Source: Mesorhizobium sp. B2-7-1
GTDB lineage: Bacteria; Pseudomonadota; Alphaproteobacteria; Rhizobiales; Rhizobiaceae
Length of the DNA: 64,000 bases
Assembly (NCBI RefSeq): GCF_006440735.1
Contig: NZ_VFUA01000005.1
Location: forward strand, 1-64,000
Direction of reading: 5' to 3'
This document shows, piece after piece, positions 9,633 to 17,627 of the stretch. The notes below the pieces were generated by a model, which saw only the letters and a list, made by a program, of their open reading frames with translations, had not been told where the DNA came from and ran no database searches. Each line of letters begins with the position of its first letter. The first letter of the stretch is position 1. The position numbers and the translations under genes are program-made.

Positions 9633-9693
9633 TTTGGCCTGGCGTTGATCGACCGGTATTGATTTGGCCTGATAGGGGCTCGCATTCCATCCT

Positions 9694-10728
9694 ATGACTG
9701 GACCCATGAAAGCCACCGTAACCGACATCGCCCGGAGCTGCGGCCTGTCGACCGCGACGGTCGACCGGGTGCTCAACAACCGCCCAGGCGCGAGCGCGGC
9801 CAACCGGCAGCGCGTGATGGAGGCTGCCAAGCAGCTCGGCTATCTGCCGACGCTCGACCAGGTCGTGCTGCCGTCGAAACCGGCGCATCTCGAATTCTTC
9901 CTGCCGATCGGGTCCAACGCCTTCATGGCCGATCTCGCCCATCACATCGAGGACTACGCCGCGCGCCTGCCCCTGGTCGCTTCCTGCCGCATCCATAACC
10001 TTGCCGGTATCTCACCTGGCGCGCTGCAGAGTGCTGCGGAGAATCTGTCGCTGAAGGCCAATGGCGTCGGCGTCATCGCCGTCGACCACCCGCGCACGCG
10101 CAACATCCTGCGCGAGCTGGTCGATGCCGGGATCAGGCTGGTGACGCTGATCTCGGACGTGCCGGCAGCACCCCGCTCGGCCTATGTCGGCATCGACAAC
10201 CGAGTGGCGGGTCGCACGGCGGCGTTGCTGATGGGCAGATTCTTGAGCGGCCGCACCGGGCATCTGGCGATGGTGGTCGGCTCACGCTCCTATCGCGGCC
10301 ACGAGGAGCGCGAGATGGGCTTTCGTTCGGTGCTGAGCGAGGAGTTTCCCAACCTCACCGTCTCAAGTGCCGCCGAGAGTAATGACGACCCGGACGCCAG
10401 CTACAGCGCAACCATCAAAGCGCTGCACAACGAACCGGAGCTGCTCGGCATCTATTGCGTCGGCGCCGGACGCTCCGGCGTGGCCAAGGCCCTGCTCGAG
10501 GTCAAGCCGCGCAGGAAGCCGGTCTTCATCTGCCACGATCTGACCAAGGAGACGCGGCGCTATCTCGTCGACGATCTCGCCGACGTCGTCATCGACCAGA
10601 ATGCGCGGCTGATCGCCGAGCAGTCCGTGATCCGCCTGCTGGGCTCGATCGCCTCCTCGGCACCCTATCTGACGAAAAAGTTCATCGAGCCGCGGCTGAT
10701 CTTCAAGGAAAACGTGCCTGTGCAGTAG
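9694..10728 (+). CDS. LacI-family transcriptional regulator
   Basis: 344-residue LacI/GalR repressor. The N-terminal helix-turn-helix and hinge are clear (VTDIARSCGLSTATVDRVLNN, residues 9-29), followed by a periplasmic-binding-protein-like ligand domain with the dimer-interface segment YVGIDNRVAGRTAA. A second ATG at 9706 (MKATVTDIA) is equally possible. As the last gene of the sugar operon it probably responds to the transported sugar or its first metabolite. The final domain lacks any second function. Confidence 0.88.
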   Translation: MTGPMKATVTDIARSCGLSTATVDRVLNNRPGASAANRQRVMEAAKQLGYLPTLDQVVLPSKPAHLEFFLPIGSNAFMADLAHHIEDYAARLPLVASCRIHNLAGISPGALQSAAENLSLKANGVGVIAVDHPRTRNILRELVDAGIRLVTLISDVPAAPRSAYVGIDNRVAGRTAALLMGRFLSGRTGHLAMVVGSRSYRGHEEREMGFRSVLSEEFPNLTVSSAAESNDDPDASYSATIKALHNEPELLGIYCVGAGRSGVAKALLEVKPRRKPVFICHDLTKETRRYLVDDLADVVIDQNARLIAEQSVIRLLGSIASSAPYLTKKFIEPRLIFKENVPVQ

Positions 10729-10813
10729 CAGGCGCCCGCCGCCAACGGCTGGTTGTGGATTTGTCTGACGATTGATCCGGCAATTCTGCACAGCAGCTAT
10801 GCACGTTTCGCAA

Positions 10814-10842
10814 TTGCCGAATCGTTAGGCACCCCGTATCTA
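10814..10842 (+). promoter_or_regulatory. Predicted promoter of the alpha-r14 sRNA
   Basis: TTGCCG (10814-10819) and TATCTA (10837-10842) are separated by 17 bases and end 6 bases before the inferred sRNA start. This is a housekeeping sigma-type arrangement; the -35 matches four of six consensus bases. Confidence 0.5.
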
Positions 10843-10848
10843 TTTGGG

Positions 10849-10967
10849 TGTCGGCCGTCTCCTCCTCCCAGATGTGATGCCGACGATGGATACGGTACAC
10901 CTCCTCCCGTGCCGTATTCGAAATCGAAGCCCGCTGCCACCTCCTCCCGGCAGCGGGCTTTTTCTTT
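10849..10967 (+). ncRNA. Candidate alpha-r14 (NfeR1 / 'cuckoo'-type) trans-acting sRNA
   Basis: Three consecutive stem-loops each display the same unpaired CCTCCTCCC, complementary to Shine-Dalgarno sequences. Hairpin 1 is GTCGGC/GCCGAC (10850-10884, motif 10861-10869). Hairpin 2 is a 9-bp stem 10890-10898/10909-10917. Hairpin 3 is an 11-bp stem 10928-10938/10949-10959 followed by TTTTTC, so it is also the terminator. A fitting promoter lies upstream (TTGCCG at 10814, TATCTA at 10837, 17-base spacer), giving a start near 10849 and a ~119-nt RNA. This architecture is that of the alpha-r14 family of rhizobia, which includes NfeR1. Expected role: repression of many mRNAs, often ABC transporter mRNAs, by pairing at ribosome sites. 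Confidence 0.85.
10927..10967 (+). terminator. Rho-independent terminator of the sRNA (third aSD hairpin)
   Basis: Perfect 11-bp GC-rich stem with the ten-base loop ACCTCCTCCC, followed by TTTTTCTTT. It doubles as the third anti-Shine-Dalgarno hairpin. Confidence 0.9.
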
Positions 10968-10997
10968 GCCCGAACAGCGTGACCTGGAGGCGCACCA

Positions 10998-11116
10998 GCC
11001 CCTCACCCGGATTGCCAAACCGAATTGCAAAGCAATTCGGGCAATCCGACCTCTCCCCGAGGGGAGAGGAGACTCCCCTCGGGGAGAAGGTGGCCGCGAA
11101 GCGGCCGGATAAGGGG
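10998..11116. repeat. Palindromic intergenic repeat (Rhizobiales type)
   Basis: About 119 bp with inverted ends (CCCCTCACCCGG and CCGGATAAGGGG) and nested palindromes: CCGAATTGC/GCAATTCGG, CCTCTCCCC/GGGGAGAGG and GGCCGC/GCGGCC. Such mosaics are scattered between genes in mesorhizobial genomes (recalled, not searched). It lies just past the 3' end of the TetR gene, in the convergent gap after the sRNA, and could act as a transcription stop or mRNA end-stabiliser. Confidence 0.7.
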
Positions 11117-11135
11117 AACTCCGTGAGCAGCGCGA

Positions 11136-11720
11136 TCAGCGCACCCGGAACGAGACGATCAAGCTCTCGGCCATGCGCACGAACTGCGCGCTCGGGCCTT
11201 CGGCGCCGACACTCTGCATCGAGACGCGCGCGCCTTCGAGCAGCAGCGATAGCGTGTCGGCGAGAAGCTCGGCCTGGCCGATGCCGGCGTCGCGGCAAAG
11301 CGCAACCAGCTTCTCGCGCTGGGCCTCCTTCAGCTCCTTGATGACGCGCCTTGCCGGGTGATCGGTCTCGGTAAGCTCGACGGCGGCATTGGCCATGTCG
11401 CAGCCGCGGCTGTCGGCGCTGAGCAGTTCCGAAGCTTTTTGAACCCATGCATGCAGCTGGGCGAGCTTGTCGCCGGGATGCTGGGCCTCGAACTCGTCCC
11501 AGATCCTCGATGCCTTCGCCGCCGTGGCGCGCAGGCATTCGATGACCAGTTCGTCCTTCGACTCGAAGTGACGGTAAAGCGTCATCTTGTTGGTGCCGGC
11601 AGCCTCGGTGATGGCGTCGACGCCCACACCCTTGATGCCGTGCTTGTGGAACATGTCCTGCGCCGTCTCCAGGATTCGATCCCGGGGGCGGGAACGCTCC
11701 GCGACGCCGTCAGTCATCAT
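11136..11720 (-). CDS. TetR/AcrR-family repressor of the adjacent RND pump
   Basis: 194-residue TetR regulator: the N-terminal HTH spans residues ~10-55 (ILETAQDMFHKHGIKGVGVD, then TNKMTLYRHFESKDEL), followed by an all-helical ligand domain. It starts with two adjacent ATG codons behind GGAGATC. It is divergent from the small-protein/RND operon, and the shared upstream region holds two GTTAC-N6-GTAAC palindromes, so I infer repression of both itself and the pump, relieved by a pump substrate. Confidence 0.88.
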   Translation of the reverse strand: MMTDGVAERSRPRDRILETAQDMFHKHGIKGVGVDAITEAAGTNKMTLYRHFESKDELVIECLRATAAKASRIWDEFEAQHPGDKLAQLHAWVQKASELLSADSRGCDMANAAVELTETDHPARRVIKELKEAQREKLVALCRDAGIGQAELLADTLSLLLEGARVSMQSVGAEGPSAQFVRMAESLIVSFRVR

Positions 11721-11771
11721 GATCTCCTTTCGTCGTTTCCAAAAAAACCGTCGCCACCTCTTGACTAGGGT

Positions 11772-11812
11772 GTTACCGGTCTGTAACTTCCAGCATGTTA
11801 CTTACTGGTAAC
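11772..11812. promoter_or_regulatory. Twin TetR operator, GTTAC-N6-GTAAC x2
   Basis: Two 16-bp palindromes with identical arms, GTTAC-N6-GTAAC, at 11772-11787 and 11797-11812, centred 25 bp apart; the pair is itself inside a longer inverted repeat (GGTGTTACC...GGTAACACC). The first overlaps a possible plus-strand promoter (TTGACT at 11761, TAACTT at 11784). This is the expected layout of a TetR-controlled divergent promoter. Confidence 0.75.
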
Positions 11813-11968
11813 ACCTATATCACTCGCCGTCAAACGACAAGGCCCTCCGATAGCCCTGCCAGAGTGAGATAGGACACAAAACCTGCCTGTCATGCGGCTT
11901 CGGCCGGTGAAGAACGAGAAAAAGCGGTCCGTGATCAATCGATGCGGGCCGGGCAAGGAGCCACTCCT

Positions 11969-12205
11969 ATGCAAAAGCGCAAAGACCTGACGATCGACGA
12001 AGCCATCCGGGATCCGATGATCCGGCTGGTGATGAAGGCTGACGGGGTCGACCCCAAAGCCTTCGAACGGATGCTGCGCTCGCGCGCGGCTGACCAGGCG
12101 CCGGACAACATCGCGCCATCCTTCCTGGAGGATCCCGGCTCCGGCCGGACCCGGCGCCTGCGCCATTTCGCAAAACCGTTCGGCGAGGCGTCCGCATCAT
12201 GGTGA
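11969..12205 (+). CDS. Small hypothetical protein translationally coupled to RND pump
   Basis: 78-residue soluble, charged protein beginning MQKRKDLTIDEAIRDPMIRL. ATG 11969 follows AAGGAG at good spacing. The stop overlaps the RND pump start (ATGGTGA), so both are read from one message with coupled translation. No signal peptide, membrane helix or known domain is visible. It resembles short conserved proteins seen next to efflux genes in Rhizobiales (from memory), function unknown. Confidence 0.7.
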   Translation: MQKRKDLTIDEAIRDPMIRLVMKADGVDPKAFERMLRSRAADQAPDNIAPSFLEDPGSGRTRRLRHFAKPFGEASASW

Positions 12206-15200
12206 ACTTCTTCATCCACCGTCCGATCTTCGCGTCGGCGATCGCCATCATCATGGTGCTCGCCGGTGCGATCGCCTATTTCCTTTTGCCGGTCTCGCAG
12301 TTCCCCGACATCACGCCCCCGCAAGTCGTGGTCAGCGCCCATTATCCCGGCGCCAGCGCGCAGGTCGTGGCCGATACGGTCACCACGCCGCTCGAGCAGC
12401 AGATCAACGGCGTGCAAGGCATGACCTACATGTCGTCGACGAGCTCGAATGACGGCTCGTCCACCATCACCATTACCTTCGATGTCGGCTATCCGCTCAG
12501 CACGGCGGCGGTCGACGTGCAGAATCGCGTCAGCCAAGCGGCATCCTCCCTGCCCGCCATCGTCAACCAAGGCGGCGTGACGATCAAGAAGCAAAACCCC
12601 AATTTCGTGCTGATCGTCGACCTCACATCGCCGGACGGCTCCGTCGATCCGGTGGCGCTGAGCAACCTCGCCTATCTGCAGGTGGTCGATCCGCTGAAGC
12701 GCCTGCCCGGCGTCGGCGACGTGCAGATCTTCGGCGAGCGCCGCTATTCGATGCGCGTCTGGCTCGACCCGGACAAGCTGGCCAATCTCGGCATCACCGC
12801 CGTCGACGTGCAGAACGCGATCGCCGAACAGAACGTGCAGGTCGCGGCCGGCAAGATCGGCCAGTCGCCCGCGCCCGCCGGCACCGCCTTTGAAATGCAG
12901 GTCAATGCCGTCGGCCGCTTGAGCGATCCCAAGGAATTCGGCGACATCGTCGTGCGCGCCAACTCCGAGAACGGCTCGCTGGTCAGGCTGCGCGACGTCG
13001 CCCGCATCGAGCTCGGCGCGCTGCAATATTCTTCCTCCGCCTTCTTCGGCAAGGACCCGACCGTGGTTTTGGCCGTCTACCAGATGCCCGGCTCCAACGC
13101 CCTCGACCTGCAGCAGCGGGTCAAGGACAAGATGCAGGAGCTGTCGCAGCGCTTCCCGAAGGGCGTCCACTACGCCATGCACTACGACACGACGCGCTTC
13201 GTGTCGGCCTCGATGCATGATGTGCTGATCACGCTCGGCGAAGCGCTGGTGCTGGTCGTGGCGGTGGTGTTCATCTTCCTGCAGAGCTGGCGCACCACCA
13301 TCATCCCGACCATCGCCATTCCCGTCTCGCTGATCGCGACGCTGGCGATCATGTACATGCTGGGCTTCTCGCTCAACATGCTGTCCCTGCTCGGCATGGT
13401 GCTGGCGATCGGCCTCGTCGTCGACGACGCCATCGTGGTGGTCGAAAATGTCGAGCGACAGCTGGAGGCCGGGCTCAAGCCGCTTGCCGCGACGCGCGCG
13501 GCGATGGCCGAGGTGACCGGACCGATCATCGCCACCACCGCGGTGCTGATGGCGGTGTTTATCCCCGTCGCCTTCATCCCCGGCGTTTCCGGCCGGCTCT
13601 ACAACCAGTTCGCGCTTACCGTGGCGATCTCGGTCGGCATTTCGGCCTTCAACTCGCTGACGCTGTCGCCTGCGCTGAGCGCCGCCTTCCTGCGCCATCG
13701 CGGCGAAACGCAGTTCGTGCTGTTTCGCTGGTTCAACGCCGGCTTCGACTGGCTGTCGCATGCCTATGCCCATGGCGTGCGCATCCTGATCAAGCTGCGC
13801 TGGATCATGCTCGGCCTGTTCGCGGCCGGTCTCGTCGCCACCTATTTCGTCTGGCAGAAATTGCCTTCGACCTTCCTTCCCGTGGAGGACCAGGGCTATT
13901 TCTTCGTCGTCATCCAGTTGCCGGACGGCGCTTCCCTGGAGCGCACCGACGCGGTGGCGCAGAAGGCGCGCGACATCCTGCAGAACACGCCAGGCGTCGA
14001 CATCGTCGGCTCGATCAGCGGCCTCAACTTCCTGACCAGCGCCGCGCAGTCGAACTCGGCCGTGGAATTCGCCATCCTGAAGCCATGGGACGAACGCGGC
14101 CCCGACCAGAGCGCCTCGAAACTGGTCGAACAGGTGCGCGGCAAGCTCTTGCAGATGCCGGATGCGTTCGCGCTCTCCTTCGATCCACCCTCGATCCCGG
14201 GCATCGGAACCACCGGTGGCTTCGAGTTCCAGGTGGAGGACCTGTCGGGTCGCGGCAGCGCTGCGCTGAACGACGTCACCCAGGCGCTGCTGGCCGAGGC
14301 GCGCAAGCAGCCGGAACTCAATCCGCAGCAGCTGTTCTCGTCCTTCTCGACCTCGACGCCGCAGTTCAACTACGACCTCGACCGCAGCAAGGCGAAGCTG
14401 CTCGGCCTCAACCTGCCGGACGTTTTCAACACGCTGCAGATCTATCTCGGCTCGCTCTACGTCAACGACTTCAACCTGTTCGGCCGCACCTTCCGTGTGA
14501 CCATCCAGGCCGACAAGGACGCGCGCGCCGACGCCACCGACATCTCCAGGCTCTATGTGCGCAACGCCTCGGGCGGCATGGTGCCGCTGAGCACGCTGGG
14601 CAAGCTGGTGCCGATCGTCGGTCCGGAGACCGTGCCGCATTACAACAACAATGCCTCGGCCCTGATCAATGGCGGCGCTGCCCCAGGCTTCTCGTCCGGG
14701 CAGGCGGTGGCGGCCATGGAGCGGGCGGCTGCAAATGTGCTGCCGCGCGACTTCGGCTACGAATGGACCGGCATCACCTATCAGGAGCTCAAGGCTGGAT
14801 CGATCGCCTCGGTGGTCTTCGGGCTGGCGATCGTCTTCGTCTTCCTGATCCTGGCGGCGCAGTATGAAAGCTGGGCGATGCCCTTCATGGTGCTGCTCGC
14901 CGTGCCGCTTGCTCTGTTCGGCGCCTTCGTCGTGCTTTTGCTGCGCGGCATGCAGATCGACGTCTACTCGCAGATCGGCTTCGTCATGCTGATCGGCCTG
15001 GCGGCGAAGAACGCGATCCTGATCGTCGAGTTCGCAAGACGGCGGCGCGAGGAAGGCCTGACCATCGTCGAGGCGTCGATGGAAGCGGCAAGGCTCAGGC
15101 TGCGGCCGATCCTGATGACGGCCTTTGCCTTCATCCTCGGCGTGCTGCCGCTGATGTTCGCGACAGGCGCGGGTGCTGCCAGCCGGCAATCGATCGGCAC

Positions 15201-15396
15201 CACCGTCTTCGGCGGCATGGTAGCGGCGACCATCCTGTCGCTGGTGTTCGTGCCTGTCTTCTACGCGGTGATCGAGCAGTTGCGCGAACGCCGTGGCGAA
15301 AAGGAACCAGCCAGGGGACACCACGACGCCCCCCAGCAGCAAGAAATTGAACCGACCGCCGAGCCGGCGCTTCAGCTCGCCCAGGCGGCCGAATAG
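12199..15396 (+). CDS. RND efflux transporter, HAE1 family inner-membrane pump
   Basis: 1065-residue proton-driven drug efflux pump of the AcrB/MexB type: a first helix at residues 10-28, a large periplasmic loop, TM block from about 340, a second loop and a final TM block. The proton-relay aspartates are visible in GLVVDDAIVVVENVE, as is the TM10 lysine in GLAAKNAILIVEF. It starts ATGGTGAACTTC, overlapping the upstream small gene, and is followed after 14 bases by its adaptor. No TolC-type outer-membrane factor is present, so it presumably borrows one encoded elsewhere. Confidence 0.95.
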   Translation: MVNFFIHRPIFASAIAIIMVLAGAIAYFLLPVSQFPDITPPQVVVSAHYPGASAQVVADTVTTPLEQQINGVQGMTYMSSTSSNDGSSTITITFDVGYPLSTAAVDVQNRVSQAASSLPAIVNQGGVTIKKQNPNFVLIVDLTSPDGSVDPVALSNLAYLQVVDPLKRLPGVGDVQIFGERRYSMRVWLDPDKLANLGITAVDVQNAIAEQNVQVAAGKIGQSPAPAGTAFEMQVNAVGRLSDPKEFGDIVVRANSENGSLVRLRDVARIELGALQYSSSAFFGKDPTVVLAVYQMPGSNALDLQQRVKDKMQELSQRFPKGVHYAMHYDTTRFVSASMHDVLITLGEALVLVVAVVFIFLQSWRTTIIPTIAIPVSLIATLAIMYMLGFSLNMLSLLGMVLAIGLVVDDAIVVVENVERQLEAGLKPLAATRAAMAEVTGPIIATTAVLMAVFIPVAFIPGVSGRLYNQFALTVAISVGISAFNSLTLSPALSAAFLRHRGETQFVLFRWFNAGFDWLSHAYAHGVRILIKLRWIMLGLFAAGLVATYFVWQKLPSTFLPVEDQGYFFVVIQLPDGASLERTDAVAQKARDILQNTPGVDIVGSISGLNFLTSAAQSNSAVEFAILKPWDERGPDQSASKLVEQVRGKLLQMPDAFALSFDPPSIPGIGTTGGFEFQVEDLSGRGSAALNDVTQALLAEARKQPELNPQQLFSSFSTSTPQFNYDLDRSKAKLLGLNLPDVFNTLQIYLGSLYVNDFNLFGRTFRVTIQADKDARADATDISRLYVRNASGGMVPLSTLGKLVPIVGPETVPHYNNNASALINGGAAPGFSSGQAVAAMERAAANVLPRDFGYEWTGITYQELKAGSIASVVFGLAIVFVFLILAAQYESWAMPFMVLLAVPLALFGAFVVLLLRGMQIDVYSQIGFVMLIGLAAKNAILIVEFARRRREEGLTIVEASMEAARLRLRPILMTAFAFILGVLPLMFATGAGAASRQSIGTTVFGGMVAATILSLVFVPVFYAVIEQLRERRGEKEPARGHHDAPQQQEIEPTAEPALQLAQAAE

Positions 15397-15410
15397 GATT
15401 GGAGACCAAA

Positions 15411-16559
15411 ATGCGTAAATGGAAAATCGCTTTAGGGACGGCCGTTGCGCTCGGCGCAATCTCGGTGGCCAGCGTGCATTTGCTCGATATGGGCAATCTC
15501 AGCGGCGGCTCGGCGGGCGCGGCGCCCGCGCCGGCAGCCTTCGTGATGCCGGTGCCGGTGGTGAATGTCGTCAAGAAGACGCTGCCGATCTATCTCAACT
15601 ACGCCGCGCGGGTGGAGTCGATCCGCAGCATCACGCTGCAGGCGCGCGTGCCGGGCTATCTGCAGGAGCAGACGGCGGCCGACGGCAGCGACGTCAGGCA
15701 GGGCGACATGCTCTACCGCATCGCGCCGGATGATTATCAGGCCGCGCTGGACCAGGCGAAGGCCCAGGTGCAGCGCGATAGCGCGACGCTCGAATATGCC
15801 AAGTCCAATCTTGGCCGCGGCACCGATCTTGCCAAGGCCGGCTACCTCGACAAGGACAGCTTCGACCAGCGCACCAGCAATCTGCGCACGGCGCAAGCCG
15901 CCCTCGCCGTCGACCAGGCGACGGTGCGGACGGCCGAGCTCAACCTCGGCTATGCCGAGATCAAGGCCCCCTTCCCTGGGCGTATCGGCCGCAACCAGGC
16001 CTCGGTCGGCACGCTGGTCAGCGTCGCCGGCACGGTGCTCAACACGCTGGTGCAGCTCGACCCGATCTATGTGACCTTCAATCCGAGCGAGACCGATCTC
16101 ATCCAGATCGAGCAGGCGAAGGCCAATGGTCCGATCGCCGTCGACGTGCTCCTGCCCGGCGAGACCCAGGCCAGCCAGAAGGGCGAGCTGACCTTCATCG
16201 ACAACACGATCGACCATTCGACCGGCACGATCACGGCGCGCGCCACGATCGGCAACGCCAAGTTCACGCTGCTGCCGGGGCAATATGTGCGGGTGCGGCT
16301 GCATGTGAAGGAACAGCCCAACACGCTGATGGTGCCGCAGGTGGCGCTGGGTTCCAGCCAGCTCGGCAAGTACCTCTATGTCATCGGCAAGGGCAACACC
16401 GTCGACCAGAAGCTGGTGTCGCTTGGGCCCACCGACGGCGACCTCATTTCCGTGACCTCCGGCATATCCGAGACCGACCAGGTGATCACGGGCAATCTGC
16501 AGAAGATCGGACCCGGAATGCCGGTTTCTCCCTTGCCGCAACCGAAACCGGCCAGCTGA
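15411..16559 (+). CDS. RND efflux periplasmic adaptor (membrane fusion protein)
   Basis: 382-residue adaptor of the AcrA/MexA family. It has an N-terminal membrane anchor (KIALGTAVALGAISVASVHLL), a lipoyl-like half-motif (RVPGYLQEQTAADGSDVRQGD), an alpha-helical hairpin near 110-170, a second lipoyl half (AEIKAPFPGRIGR) and a beta-barrel/MP domain. ATG 15411 follows ATTGGAG; an in-frame TTG at 15399 is less likely. It links the RND pump to an outer-membrane channel. Confidence 0.93.
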   Translation: MRKWKIALGTAVALGAISVASVHLLDMGNLSGGSAGAAPAPAAFVMPVPVVNVVKKTLPIYLNYAARVESIRSITLQARVPGYLQEQTAADGSDVRQGDMLYRIAPDDYQAALDQAKAQVQRDSATLEYAKSNLGRGTDLAKAGYLDKDSFDQRTSNLRTAQAALAVDQATVRTAELNLGYAEIKAPFPGRIGRNQASVGTLVSVAGTVLNTLVQLDPIYVTFNPSETDLIQIEQAKANGPIAVDVLLPGETQASQKGELTFIDNTIDHSTGTITARATIGNAKFTLLPGQYVRVRLHVKEQPNTLMVPQVALGSSQLGKYLYVIGKGNTVDQKLVSLGPTDGDLISVTSGISETDQVITGNLQKIGPGMPVSPLPQPKPAS

Positions 16560-16584
16560 TAACCCCCATCAGTTTCCGGTCCGA

Positions 16585-16620
16585 CGGCGCCCTCGACACC
16601 CACGTCGAGGGCGCCGTTTT
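16585..16620. terminator. Terminator between convergent RND operon and LysR gene
   Basis: Perfect 13-bp stem (CGGCGCCCTCGAC / GTCGAGGGCGCCG) with a six-base loop, followed by TTTT on the plus strand. The LysR gene ends at 16622 on the other strand, so the hairpin probably serves both directions. Confidence 0.85.
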
Positions 16621-16621
16621 G

Positions 16622-17527
16622 CTATGAGCGCTCATTCGTTCCAAGAAGCTCCACGAGCCCGGCGATGTCGGCACGTTCCGATTTCGCCGGCAGCATGAAG
16701 GCGCAATAGGGTTGGCCGAGGCGAACGGAGACGGAAGACAGCGCGATGAGCCGGCCTGCTCCGAGATCGGCGCTCGCCATGATCCGTTGCCCCAGCGCAA
16801 TCCCCAGCCCCAATCGCGCGGCGCCGATCGCCAGGCTGGAGAGGCCGACGCGGCGGCCATGCGAAGGGTCCGGCGCGCGGCTGCCGCCGGCGGCGGCGAA
16901 CCAGTCCGCCCAGCTCGGATGCGAGGCATAGTTCGGCCCCCAATTGGTGTGGATGAAGTGGCTTTCATGCACGTCCGCCAGGCCGGCGGCCCCGTTGCCA
17001 TGTCGCTGCCAGAAGTCGGGCGCGGCGACCGGCAGCACCTCGTCATGAACGAGCCGCACCATCTTGAGCGCCGGATAGTGGTAATCGCCGTAGGAGATGC
17101 GCAGGTCGATGTTCTGGCGCACCACGTCGACTGGATCGTCCTCGACGCGGACGTCGATCGCCATATTCGGAAAGCCGTCGAGCAGCACGGCCAGCCGCGG
17201 CGCCAGCCAAAGCTCGGCCAGCGAGAACGGCACGCTGACCACGAGGCGCGTGCGCAAACCGCCTTCCAGCATGCGCCGGCCGACCGCCGCGATCTCGCCC
17301 AGCGCATGCGCCGTCTGCGGATAGATGGCGTGGCCGGCATCGGTCAGCGCGATGCGATTGCCGTTGCGCATGAAGAGTTGCTTGCCGAACCAGTCTTCCA
17401 GGTTGCGGATCTGCTGGCTGACCGCGGCCGACGAGACACCGAGCTCGGTGGCGGCGAGCGTGAAGCTGCCGGCGCGGGCCGCGACCTCGAAGGTCCGCAT
17501 CGCATTTAAAGGAGGAAGCTTGTCCAC
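16622..17527 (-). CDS. LysR-family regulator, GcvA-like
   Basis: 301-residue LysR regulator with the GcvA-type opening KLPPLNAMRTFEVAARAGSF and HTH ATELGVSSAAVSQQIRNLE (residues ~25-45), followed by the effector domain. I chose GTG 17527, which has GAGGG five bases upstream; a TTG at 17539 is the alternative. It is divergent from the Fe(II)/2OG oxygenase gene with about 100 bases between them and probably controls it. Confidence 0.88.
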   Translation of the reverse strand: MDKLPPLNAMRTFEVAARAGSFTLAATELGVSSAAVSQQIRNLEDWFGKQLFMRNGNRIALTDAGHAIYPQTAHALGEIAAVGRRMLEGGLRTRLVVSVPFSLAELWLAPRLAVLLDGFPNMAIDVRVEDDPVDVVRQNIDLRISYGDYHYPALKMVRLVHDEVLPVAAPDFWQRHGNGAAGLADVHESHFIHTNWGPNYASHPSWADWFAAAGGSRAPDPSHGRRVGLSSLAIGAARLGLGIALGQRIMASADLGAGRLIALSSVSVRLGQPYCAFMLPAKSERADIAGLVELLGTNERS

Positions 17528-17627
17528 GCTTGCCCTCAAAAGATTTTCTTGCCCAACCCTAACAATTTTCCACGTTGCGGCAAAGATTTCCTTGGCGTGT
17601 AGTGATCACAGGATTTCGGAGGACGCT

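Noticed and set aside
11935..15459. 1174-codon open frame on the minus strand
   Set aside because: It is the antisense shadow of the RND pump gene in GC-rich DNA: composition is dominated by D, R, H and Q, and no domain text is visible.
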